Below, piece after piece: positions 25,755 to 33,269 of a stretch of 38,120 bases of DNA (within the stretch, counting starts at the first letter, position 1; every line of letters starts with the position of its first letter). The notes beneath the pieces were generated by a model, which worked only from the letters and a program-made list of their open reading frames with translations, ran no database searches and was not told the DNA's origin. Position numbers and translations under genes: made by a program. The stretch is from Gemmataceae bacterium (lineage in GTDB: Bacteria > Planctomycetota > Planctomycetia > Gemmatales > Gemmataceae), in contig JAQGHQ010000289.1 in assembly GCA_028288765.1 (NCBI GenBank), positions 1-38,120 on the forward strand, in the 5' to 3' direction.

Positions 25755-26423
25755 TCACACGCACACCTCGAGCGTGAGGAAGTGGTCCGGCTCCTTCTTG
25801 TACAGCTCGGCGGCCTTGCGGAGGGTGGCGACCCGGGTGTCGTGCCACGGGTTCTCAAGCTTCGGCATCGTGTCCGGGTACGGGAAGGTTTCCAGCACGT
25901 CCGCCCGGACCAGCATCGCCCGGATCTTGCGGATCCGCTCGTCCCCGACCAGCTCGCACGTCAGGAACAGGGCGTACCGGACCACCGTCACCGGCTGGCC
26001 GGCGTCCTGCCGGATGTTCCCGCCCACGAAGTGCTCGGCCACCGCGTTCAGGACGAAGTTCAGGAGGAACCACCGGTCCGCCTTCGCGACCGGCATGATC
26101 GGGTTGTCCGCCGTCGTCGCCCGGGCGGCGGCCTCCACCTTGTCCACCGCCAGCCGGTTCAGGAACACCTCCTCGACCGACCGCTCCATCACCGTCCGGA
26201 TCTTCAGGGTCCCCTCGGCGAAGCTGTTCAGGCTGACGATGATCCGGTCGAGAAATTCCTTCGCGTGCCACTGCCGGCCGGCCTTGTACCGGCCCCACCA
26301 CCGGCCGGCGAAGAACGTCGCGGTCGAGGTGATCGCGGCCACCAGCACGGTCACCAGGACCCGCTTGGTGACCTCGTTCCCGACCTCCCCGCCGGTCACG
26401 TCCAGCCCGAACAGGGTCAACAT
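25755..26423 (-). CDS. Unknown membrane-anchored protein
   Basis: A 222-residue protein with one N-terminal membrane helix (VTKRVLVTVLVAAITSTATFFAG, about 18-40), then a basic stop-transfer (RWWGRYKAGRQWH) and a helical soluble domain (FLDRIIVSLNSFAEGTLKIR; RSVEEVFLNRLAVDKVEAAA; later RWFLLNFVLNAVAEHFVGGN). I do not recognise the family. The soluble domain is likely cytoplasmic by the positive-inside rule. The start at 26423 was chosen because it begins the leader with ATG after a clean upstream region; the frame upstream is open but of shadow quality. It lies 137 bases after the BamA stop on the same strand. Confidence 0.75.
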   Translation of the reverse strand: MLTLFGLDVTGGEVGNEVTKRVLVTVLVAAITSTATFFAGRWWGRYKAGRQWHAKEFLDRIIVSLNSFAEGTLKIRTVMERSVEEVFLNRLAVDKVEAAARATTADNPIMPVAKADRWFLLNFVLNAVAEHFVGGNIRQDAGQPVTVVRYALFLTCELVGDERIRKIRAMLVRADVLETFPYPDTMPKLENPWHDTRVATLRKAAELYKKEPDHFLTLEVCV

Positions 26424-26560
26424 GGGTGGGCCCCGACAGGGGTCGCGGATGTCCCGGGGCCGGGTAACGCCCCGGGGCCGGGTTGCGGCCATCATACGCC
26501 GGAGGTCCGGTCGGGGCTGCGGGGGTGGCGGTCTTTCCCCCGGGAGCGCCGGGTACTCGG

Positions 26561-28939
26561 TTACCCGCCGAACAGGCCGACGTAGAAGCTGAACAGCTGC
26601 TTGTTGTCCCCCGGGGCCTGGTTCAGCGGGAAGGCGAAGTCGAGGGCGATCGGGAGCGGGCCGAGGGCCGGGACGTTGATCCGGAACCCGAACCCGGCGC
26701 TCACCCGGTAGTTCTTGATCTCGACCGTCTGCTCGACCGTCCCGTGGTCGAGGAAGGTCACGAAGAACAGCCTGTCGTTCTGTAGGATCGGGACCTGGTA
26801 CTCGACCGTGTTCAGGAACGAGAACGTGCCCCCGGTGTGCAGGTCGTTCTCGACCGGCCCGACCCCGCGGAAGGTGAACCCGCGGAGGCTCCGGAACCCG
26901 CCCGCGTAGAACCGCTCGTACACCGGGGCGTTCGCCCCCTCGACCCCGACCTGCGACCGGACCGCCAGGACGTGCTTCCCGCTCCCGTCCTCCCGCTGCA
27001 GGTACTTCGACGAGAAGAACTGGGTGAACTCGGCCGTCCCGATCGGGAACGTGTACTTCCCCAACACCTGCTCGAACCCGATGTCGAACACGTTCCCCTT
27101 GGTCGGGAAGATGAACGAGTCGCGGGTGTCGCGGGTCAGCCCGCCCCGGATCCCGAGCAGGAAGTTCCACCCCTGGAAGTTCGAGATCGACGGCGGGGCG
27201 TAGACCGGGACGTTCTTGACCTCCACCTCCTCGATCCGGGTCGTGACCGACGCCTTCCAGATCGAGTCCAGCCGGCGGTCGATCGTGATCCGGTCGCCGA
27301 TCCGGTTCTCCATGTACTCGATGTACTGCCGCTGGAAGTAGTACACCGAGTCCGAGAACCCGAACTGGGTGTCGAACAGGTACGGCTCCCGGAACGTGGC
27401 CCGGTACTGCTGGTACTGCGTCCCGGGCTGGGCCTCCAGCCGGAGCTCCTGCCCGGCCCCGCGCCACGCCCGCCCGGTCCGGAAGTCGTCCCAGCTGGTC
27501 GGGAACCGGCAGATGTCGAAGTTCCGCTCGTTGATCACGAAGTTCCCGGTCAGCCCGGCGTTCGAGTTGATCCCGCCGCCGATCATCACCTGCCCGGTCC
27601 GGGTCTCGCCCACCCGGACCAGGACGTCCTTGAAGTTGCTGTCCAGGTCGTTCTGCTCGACCAGCACCTCGGGCGGGTTGTTCGTGTCGAAGATCCCGAG
27701 CCGGGCGAGCCGCATCCGGGCGTCCTCGAGCTTCGGGTACTGGAGGACCTGCCCCGGGTAGATGCCGAGCTGGTTCATGATCACCCGGTCCTGGGTGACC
27801 GTGTTCCCCTCGATGATCACCCGCCCGACCCGGTCCGGCTCCCCGCGGTCGCCCTGGACGACGTAATGCACCCGGACCGTCCCCGGCTGGTCGGGATCCT
27901 CGTACACCTGCTTGTCCACCGCGACGTTGTGCCCGTGGATCCCGTACTTGTACTTCACCCGCTGCATGTCGGCCCGGACGACCCCCTCGTCGTACCGCTC
28001 GCCGGCCTTCAGGTCGGTCAGCGGGCTCAGGGCCCCGGCGTCGAACGTCTTGTTCCCCTCGAACTGCGTCCCGCCGACCCGGTACTGGATGCCCTCGACG
28101 ATGTGGTACACGATCCGGACGTGCGACGGGTCGGCGGTCCGGACCACCTCCGGGGTGATCCGGACGCTCAGGAACCCGAGCCGGTGGTAGTACTCGACCA
28201 GCTGCTTCAGGTCCATGTCGACGGACATCGGGTTGAACTTGCCCCCGAACACCCCGATGAATTCCCGCTTGGTCGCCAGCTGGGTCTTGAGCCGGCCGGT
28301 CTCGGCGTGGGTGTTCCCCCGGAACTCGACCCCGGCCACCTTGACCACCGGCCCCTCGACGATGCTGTACACCACCCGGGCGTCGGCCGGTTTGCCCCCC
28401 TCGACCAGGTCGACGCTCGCGAGGAACCGCCCGTCCTCCTGGTACTGCCGGAGGATGGCCTGCCGGCCGACCTCGTTGGAGAGCGGGTTCATCGGCTCGC
28501 CCTTCCGGACCCCGGCCAGTTCCTTGAGCTTGTCCGGGCTGATGTGCTCGGCCCCGATGTACTGGACGTCCTGGACCGTGCTCGTCAGCTCGGTGACCTG
28601 GACGAACACGGTCACCCGGCCGTCCGGGTCGATCTTGGCGTGGACCCGGACCCCACCGGGGGCGAACCATTTGGTCGCGTGCAGCCGGCGGACGTCCTCC
28701 TGGATCAGGCCCTCGTCGTAGGGCTTTCCGGCCCGGGAGTGCATGGCCCCGAGGACGTGCTCGGGCGGGTGGATGCGGCCGGCCGAGCCCCCGCTGTTCA
28801 CCACAATGATCTCCGCGACGGTCCGACCGATGGGGGAGTCGGTGGCGACCACCCAGCGGTCCCCCGCGATCACGGCGGCGGCCGAGAGCACGACGGCTAA
28901 CAGCCACGTCCGGCGGCGATCACGGCGGCACACAATCAT
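26561..28939 (-). CDS. bamA: BamA/Omp85-family outer membrane protein
   Basis: A 792-residue outer-membrane assembly factor. Residues 1-26 are a signal peptide. Several POTRA units follow (for example GPVVKVAGVEFRGNTHAETG, GIQYRVGGTQFEGNKTFDAG and RVGRVIIEGNTVTQDRVIMN, the recurrent V-x-x-I/V-x-F/I-x-G-N core). The C-terminal part is a 16-strand barrel: RTGQVMIGGGINSNAGLTG begins it, FREPYLF is a typical strand, and GGFRSLRGFTFRGVGP holds the conserved R-G-F loop-6 motif. It inserts barrel proteins into the outer membrane of this diderm. It ends FYVGLFGG rather than with a terminal aromatic. No skp/lpx genes follow as they often do elsewhere. Confidence 0.93.
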   Translation of the reverse strand: MIVCRRDRRRTWLLAVVLSAAAVIAGDRWVVATDSPIGRTVAEIIVVNSGGSAGRIHPPEHVLGAMHSRAGKPYDEGLIQEDVRRLHATKWFAPGGVRVHAKIDPDGRVTVFVQVTELTSTVQDVQYIGAEHISPDKLKELAGVRKGEPMNPLSNEVGRQAILRQYQEDGRFLASVDLVEGGKPADARVVYSIVEGPVVKVAGVEFRGNTHAETGRLKTQLATKREFIGVFGGKFNPMSVDMDLKQLVEYYHRLGFLSVRITPEVVRTADPSHVRIVYHIVEGIQYRVGGTQFEGNKTFDAGALSPLTDLKAGERYDEGVVRADMQRVKYKYGIHGHNVAVDKQVYEDPDQPGTVRVHYVVQGDRGEPDRVGRVIIEGNTVTQDRVIMNQLGIYPGQVLQYPKLEDARMRLARLGIFDTNNPPEVLVEQNDLDSNFKDVLVRVGETRTGQVMIGGGINSNAGLTGNFVINERNFDICRFPTSWDDFRTGRAWRGAGQELRLEAQPGTQYQQYRATFREPYLFDTQFGFSDSVYYFQRQYIEYMENRIGDRITIDRRLDSIWKASVTTRIEEVEVKNVPVYAPPSISNFQGWNFLLGIRGGLTRDTRDSFIFPTKGNVFDIGFEQVLGKYTFPIGTAEFTQFFSSKYLQREDGSGKHVLAVRSQVGVEGANAPVYERFYAGGFRSLRGFTFRGVGPVENDLHTGGTFSFLNTVEYQVPILQNDRLFFVTFLDHGTVEQTVEIKNYRVSAGFGFRINVPALGPLPIALDFAFPLNQAPGDNKQLFSFYVGLFGG

Positions 28940-29183
28940 CGGGCTTCCCCCTGACTCCCCGGTAACTCGACGGCGGCATCTCGGCGCGAGAAGCGGCCAT
29001 ACGCCCGGCCTGATTTTGTGTCAAGATCGCAGGTTCGAGTGCCGAACTGCGCCCGGACCTCCCAGCCCCCCGGTTCGGGAAGCGGGGCGGGTCGAACGGC
29101 TGGTTGCCGGGGGGGGTTGCCATAGAATCTCTGGATCGGGTCGTTCTTCCGGTCGTACCGGGTCGAATCAAGGGTATTGCTCG

Positions 29184-30041
29184 ATGCGGCGGGACGTGCG
29201 GGGGCGGGTCGTGATGGTCACCGGGGCCTCGCGGGGGATCGGGCGTCGGGCGGCCGAACGATTGGCCAAACTCGGCGCAAGGCTCGCCCTCACTGCACGT
29301 TCCGCTGACGACCTCGCCAAGCTCGCGGGCGACTTACGGGCCGGCGGCAGCGACGTGGCGATCTTCCCCGGCGACCTGACGAAGCCCGGCGACCGCGATC
29401 AGATTGTGACCGCCGCGATCGACCGGTTTGGCGGGCTGGACGTCCTGATCAACTGCGCTGGCGTGTGCAGTTTTGGCGAATTTAGTACGTCGACGGAGGA
29501 TATTGTCAGGCAGGTAATGGAGGTAAACTTCTTCGCCCAGGCCGAGATGATCCGTGTCTGCCAGCCGCACCTGACGAGAAGTTTTGAGCGGGCCCGCGAC
29601 GGGTGGCGGCCGGCGGTGGTGAACGTGGCGAGCATCTGCGGGAGATGGGGTATCCCGTCGATGTCCGAGCACTGCGCCAGCAAGCACGCATTCGTCGGAC
29701 TGACGGAAGCCCTGCGGGGCGAGTTCGAGCGGTTCGGGATTGACGTTCTGCTCGTGCTCCCCGGGCTGGTCCGGTCCGACGACCTGAACCGGCATCTACT
29801 GCGGAACGAGGGAAAGATCCACCTCGATTTCGCGGGCGCGCAGCCGTCGGCCGAGGTCGCGGACGGTGTGGTGCGAAGTTTGCTGAACAACCGGACCGAG
29901 GCGGCGGTCGGGTTTGTGTCGTGGTGCGTGTGGCTGTTCCGCCGGCTATTCCCCCGGGCCGTCCGGTTCTTCATGCAGCGGAAGGTGTGGCGGTTCGCGA
30001 GGCGGGAACGTGCAAGCGGCCAATCGACAGTGACCAGTTGA
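29184..30041 (+). CDS. Short-chain dehydrogenase/reductase-like protein with His in place of the catalytic Tyr
   Basis: A 285-residue Rossmann-fold protein. TGASRGIG (13-20) is the NAD(P) glycine motif, TARSADD (37-43) suggests NADP by the Arg/Ser after strand 2, NCAG (90-93) and NVASICG (147-153) are present, and Ser150 and Lys167 stand in their usual places. The residue four before Lys is His163 (SEHCASKHAF), where nearly all classical SDRs have Tyr. The C-terminus adds a hydrophobic, basic segment (FVSWCVWLFRRLFPRAVRFF), probably membrane-associated, as in many SDRs acting on lipids. Activity is therefore uncertain. The HicA-like gene starts 12 bases after its stop. Confidence 0.88.
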   Translation: MRRDVRGRVVMVTGASRGIGRRAAERLAKLGARLALTARSADDLAKLAGDLRAGGSDVAIFPGDLTKPGDRDQIVTAAIDRFGGLDVLINCAGVCSFGEFSTSTEDIVRQVMEVNFFAQAEMIRVCQPHLTRSFERARDGWRPAVVNVASICGRWGIPSMSEHCASKHAFVGLTEALRGEFERFGIDVLLVLPGLVRSDDLNRHLLRNEGKIHLDFAGAQPSAEVADGVVRSLLNNRTEAAVGFVSWCVWLFRRLFPRAVRFFMQRKVWRFARRERASGQSTVTS

Positions 30042-30053
30042 GGAAGCCCTGCG

Positions 30054-30374
30054 GTGAGTCGCCCGGCGAAAACTCTGGATCGGGTACTCCGCGGGACGGC
30101 CGACGCGAACATCGCGTTCGAAGATTTGTGCGGGCTGCTGCGGGACTTAGGGTTCGCCGAACGGGTGCGTGGCAGCCACCACATCTACAGCCGCGACGGT
30201 GTGGCGGAGATTCTGAACCTCCAGCCGATTGGGGGCAAGGCAAAGGCGTATCAGGTCCGGCAGGTGCGAGGCGTGATCGTCGGGTACGGGTTGGCCGGCG
30301 ATTCGGGCGACCAGCCCCCGGCCGGGGCGGACGAGACGACGAAGGCCGAGGGGGAGGTTGATGATGGGGAATGA
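30054..30374 (+). CDS. hicA: HicA-like mRNA interferase toxin
   Basis: A 106-residue protein with a double-stranded RNA-binding-like fold. FEDLCGLLRDLGFAERVRGS followed by HHIYSRDG is the diagnostic region: the G-S-H motif holds the catalytic His (about 42). LQPIGGKAKAYQVRQVRGVI continues the HicA pattern. The C-terminus (about 85-106) is a Glu/Asp-rich tail longer than usual. A GTG start at 30054 is supported by GAGGAAG eight bases upstream, overlapping the SDR stop. It overlaps the HicB-like gene by 14 bases, the usual toxin-first order. Toxin activity is inferred from family. Confidence 0.82.
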   Translation: MSRPAKTLDRVLRGTADANIAFEDLCGLLRDLGFAERVRGSHHIYSRDGVAEILNLQPIGGKAKAYQVRQVRGVIVGYGLAGDSGDQPPAGADETTKAEGEVDDGE

Positions 30375-30582
30375 ACATCGCTACGAGGTGATCCTGTATT
30401 GGAGCAAGCCCGATCAGGCGTACCTTGCCGAGGTGCCGGAGTTGCCCGGGTGTGCGGCCGACGGGCCTACCCGCCAGGAGGCACTGGCCGCCGTCGAGGT
30501 GGTGATCGCCGAGTGGATCGAAACCGCGAAGGACCTCGGCCGTCCGATCCCCGAGCCGCGGGGCCGGCTGATGTTCGCGTGA
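30361..30582 (+). CDS. hicB: HicB-like antitoxin
   Basis: A 73-residue protein with the partial RNase H-like fold of HicB: HRYEVILYWSKPDQAYLAEV, then PELPGCAADGPTRQEALAAV (the D-G-x-T-x-x-E-A signature) and VIAEWIETAKDLGRPIPEP. It lacks the C-terminal DNA-binding domain of longer HicB proteins and belongs to the short form. It would bind the preceding HicA-like toxin. The start is ATG 30361 or 30364; GGGGGAGG lies just ahead and favours the latter slightly. It is followed 18 bases later by the phosphatase gene. Confidence 0.85.
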   Translation: MMGNEHRYEVILYWSKPDQAYLAEVPELPGCAADGPTRQEALAAVEVVIAEWIETAKDLGRPIPEPRGRLMFA

Positions 30583-30600
30583 TCTTTGGACCGGTGGCAC

Positions 30601-31017
30601 ATGCGACAGGTCGGCAACTACCCCCTGTGGATCGGAACCGCGCGGGACGCGCGCGACATCAAAGGAGTATTGGCCGCCGGAATTCACGCGGTCGTCGACC
30701 TGGCGGCGGAAGAGCTGCCGGTCAGCCCGACCCGGGACCTGGTGTACCTCCGGTTCCCCCTCGTCGACGGCGAGGGGAACGAGCTGAGACTCCTACGGGC
30801 GACGCTGGGGTCCGTGGTTGCGTTGTTGAAGGCCCGGATCCCGACGCTCGTGGCCTGCGGGATGGGGATGAGCCGGGCGCCGGCGGTCGTGGCGGTGGCA
30901 TTCGCGACGGCCTACCAGCTGACCCCCGCCGACGTGCTGAACATGATGCCCGGGCCGGGCGACGTGTCGCTGGGGCTGTTGCGGGACCTGGGGGCGGCCG
31001 TCGAAGAAGTCAGTTGA
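30601..31017 (+). CDS. Small dual-specificity/tyrosine-phosphatase-like protein
   Basis: A 138-residue protein with the cysteine-phosphatase signature C-x5-R: CGMGMSR at 86-92, with Ser91 before Arg92 as in active enzymes. Strand YLRFPLVDGEGNEL (49-62) precedes it; Asp56 is placed to act as general acid. The residue before Cys86 is Ala, whereas most family members have His. The helix SRAPAVVAVAFATAYQL follows, as in dual-specificity phosphatases. Substrate is unknown. ATG 30601 was chosen; an upstream TTG would add five residues. It lies on the plus strand after the HicAB-like pair. Confidence 0.8.
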   Translation: MRQVGNYPLWIGTARDARDIKGVLAAGIHAVVDLAAEELPVSPTRDLVYLRFPLVDGEGNELRLLRATLGSVVALLKARIPTLVACGMGMSRAPAVVAVAFATAYQLTPADVLNMMPGPGDVSLGLLRDLGAAVEEVS

Positions 31018-31124
31018 GGGGTGACCCGGGCCGCGAAACCGAGACGAAGTACCGGTACGCCGGACGTTTCACAAGGCCGTTAACTGCCGACCGGCTACTG
31101 TCTACTGGCAAGGGGTGAGACCTG

Positions 31125-33230
31125 ATGTGCGGGATCGCGGGAATGATCGACCTGAGCGGCCACCGGCCGGCCCCCCGTGGGGTCGTGCCGGCGATGGCCC
31201 AGGCCATTTACCACCGCGGCCCCGACGAAGACGGGTATCTCACCGGCGCCGGCCTCGAACTCGCCAACCGCCGGCTCTCGATCGTCGGCCTGGCCGACGG
31301 CAAGCAACCGATCTCGAACGAAGCCGGCACCGTCTGGACCGTCTTCAACGGCGAGCTCTTCGAGTACCCCGAGAAGCGGCGCGAGCTCGAAGCGAAGGGC
31401 CACGTCTTCCGCACCCACACCGACACGGAGCTGGTCCCGCACCTGTGGGAAGAGTACCGCGAGGGGATGCTCGACCACCTCCGCGGGCAATTCGCCCTCT
31501 GCGTCTGGGACAAGCGGACGAACGAGGTCGTCCTCGCCCGCGACCGGTCCGGGATCTGCCCGCTGTTCTACGCCGTCCGCCGGCACGACGGGGCCGACTG
31601 GCTCCTGTTCGCCTCCGAGATGAAGGGCCTGTTCGCCTCCGGCCTGGTCGAGCCGAAGGCCGACCTCCGCGGCCTGAACCACGTCTTCACCTTCTTCGCC
31701 ATGCCCGGCCCGGTGACCGTGTTCGAGGGCGTCACCGCCCTCGCCCCCGGCCACTACCTCCGCTTCGGGCTCGGGACCACGTCGCCCGCCGCCGCGCAGA
31801 CGCAGCGGGCCTACTGGCGGGTGACGTACCCCGACCGCGGGCAGGAGGAGTACGGCGCGGACGAGGCGAAGGTGGTCGACGGGTTCGAGCAGGTGCTGCT
31901 CGCGGCGGTGAACAAACGGCTGCGGGCGGACGTGCCGGTCGTCTCGTACCTGAGCGGCGGGGTGGACTCGAGCCTCGTCGTGGCGATGGCGAACAAGGCC
32001 CTCGGCCGGCCGATCCCGACGTTCACCATCTCGGTGCAGGGCGAGGGGATGAACGAGGAGAGCGAGGCCCTCCAGGTGGCCCGGCACCTCGGGTGCGAGC
32101 CGGTCGTGGTGAAGTCGGGGCACGACGAGCTCCGGGTCGGGTACCCGGAGCTGATCGGGGCGGCGGAGATCCCGGTCGTCGACACGTCGTGCCTGGCGCT
32201 GCTCGAACTCGCCCGGTCGGTCCACCGGCACGGCTACAAGGTGGCCCTGACCGGCGAGGGGGCCGACGAGTGGCTGGCCGGCTACTCGTGGTTCAAGATC
32301 AACAGGGTGGTCGGGTTCCTGGACCGGGTGCCCGGGGTGCCGGTCGGTGGGGCGCTGCGGACCCTGTTCCTGAAGGCGACCGGCCAGCCGACGTTCCCGC
32401 TCCGGCAGTACCAGGCCACCCAGCAGCTGCTCGGCGGGCCGAACGGGTGGCTCGACCTGTACGGGATCATGAGCCTGAACAAGCTCCGGTTCTTCACCCC
32501 CGAGAAGCGGGACGAACTCCTCCGGTACTCGCCGTGGGAGGACCTCGACCTGTCCCCCGACCTGCACCGGTGGCACCCGTTCAACCGCCAGATGTACCTG
32601 GGGGCCCGGGTCATGCTCCCCGGCCACCTGCTCGCCTCGAAGGGCGACCGGGTGGCGATGCACTCGTCGGTCGAGACGCGGTACGCGTTCCTCGACGAGG
32701 ACGTGCTGGCGTTCGTCAGTCGGCTCCACCCGCGGTGGAAGCTCCGCGGGCTCCTGCGGGACAAGTTCGTCGAGCGGAAGGTCGCCGAGCGGTGGCTGCC
32801 GAAGGAGGTCGCGTGGCGGCGGAAGCGCATGTTCCGCGCCCCGATGGACGCCTGGCTGGAGGGGAGAGAGGGTACGGGTCAGGGGGTAGGCCGGAATGGC
32901 ACGGCCCACCCCTATCCCCCGTCCCCTGTCCCCTCCGAAGGCTGGATCGACCAGGTCCTCTCCGCGGAGTCGATCCGGAAGGCGGGGTACTTCGACCCGG
33001 AGGCGGTGGCGGCGGCCCGCCGGAAGATCGGCGGGATGCGCCGGGGGCTCGGCCGGACCGGGCTGGAAATGGGCCTGACCGCGGTGACCGCCACCCAGCT
33101 GTGGCACCACCTGTACATCCGCGCGGAGCTGTGCGACCTGCCGAGCCGGGTATCGGGTATCGGGTATCGGGTATCGGGCGAATACCCGGGACCGGTGCCT
33201 TCCGCCCCACCCGGCCCGTTGGTGGTCTGA
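31125..33230 (+). CDS. asnB: Asparagine synthase-type amidotransferase with repeat-derived insertions
   Basis: A 701-residue enzyme of the glutamine-hydrolysing asparagine synthase family. Cys2 (MCGIAG) is the N-terminal nucleophile of the glutaminase half; YHRGPDEDG (29-37), NRRLSIVG (48-55) and FNGELFEY (74-81) bind glutamine. The synthetase half has the PP-loop SGGVDSS (277-283) and GEGADEW downstream. Homologues of this kind often amidate secondary metabolites or cell-envelope components rather than making free asparagine. Two stretches are odd: residues 579-604 come from an inverted word array and interrupt a conserved C-terminal region (DAWLEG before, WIDQVLS after), and residues 675-701 are also array-coded. 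The gene begins the likely operon; AGGGGTGAG precedes the ATG. Confidence 0.92.
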   Translation: MCGIAGMIDLSGHRPAPRGVVPAMAQAIYHRGPDEDGYLTGAGLELANRRLSIVGLADGKQPISNEAGTVWTVFNGELFEYPEKRRELEAKGHVFRTHTDTELVPHLWEEYREGMLDHLRGQFALCVWDKRTNEVVLARDRSGICPLFYAVRRHDGADWLLFASEMKGLFASGLVEPKADLRGLNHVFTFFAMPGPVTVFEGVTALAPGHYLRFGLGTTSPAAAQTQRAYWRVTYPDRGQEEYGADEAKVVDGFEQVLLAAVNKRLRADVPVVSYLSGGVDSSLVVAMANKALGRPIPTFTISVQGEGMNEESEALQVARHLGCEPVVVKSGHDELRVGYPELIGAAEIPVVDTSCLALLELARSVHRHGYKVALTGEGADEWLAGYSWFKINRVVGFLDRVPGVPVGGALRTLFLKATGQPTFPLRQYQATQQLLGGPNGWLDLYGIMSLNKLRFFTPEKRDELLRYSPWEDLDLSPDLHRWHPFNRQMYLGARVMLPGHLLASKGDRVAMHSSVETRYAFLDEDVLAFVSRLHPRWKLRGLLRDKFVERKVAERWLPKEVAWRRKRMFRAPMDAWLEGREGTGQGVGRNGTAHPYPPSPVPSEGWIDQVLSAESIRKAGYFDPEAVAAARRKIGGMRRGLGRTGLEMGLTAVTATQLWHHLYIRAELCDLPSRVSGIGYRVSGEYPGPVPSAPPGPLVV
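32861..32935. repeat. Inverted G-rich/C-rich word array inside asnB
   Basis: Left 32861-32890 contains GGGTACG, GGTCAGG, GGGTAGG in steps of seven; right 32911-32935 contains CCCCCGT, CCCCTGT, CCCCTCC in steps of seven. The right arm pairs with the left with about three-quarters identity. The array is in frame with asnB and encodes about 25 Gly/Arg/Pro-rich residues with no family counterpart. Confidence 0.6.
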
Positions 33231-33265
33231 CCCGATACCCGGTAAACCCGATACCCGACAGACCC
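33148..33265. repeat. Inverted GGGTATC word array at the asnB/permease junction
   Basis: Four tandem copies of GGGTATC end in GGG (33148-33178). After a 52-base spacer, inverted words (CCCGATA, ACCCGAT, TACCCGA; 33231-33265) follow, less regular but mostly spaced by seven. The asnB stop (33228-33230) and the permease ATG (33270) bracket the right arm closely. No Shine-Dalgarno sequence is left before that ATG. Confidence 0.75.
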
Positions 33266-33269
33266 GGTT

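Noticed and set aside
25755-28907. A 1050-codon open frame on the minus strand across the BamA gene
   Set aside because: Only its last 222 codons look like a protein; the rest is a shadow of the BamA frame caused by high GC, with repetitive Arg/Gly/Pro translation.
29020-29060. tRNA-like T-loop (GGTTCGAGTGCC)
   Set aside because: The flanks cannot form the five-base T-stem and no acceptor or anticodon arm is found.
31017-31125. Dedicated regulatory RNA or riboswitch ahead of asnB
   Set aside because: The 107-base gap 31018-31124 shows no conserved aptamer pattern or terminator hairpin by eye.
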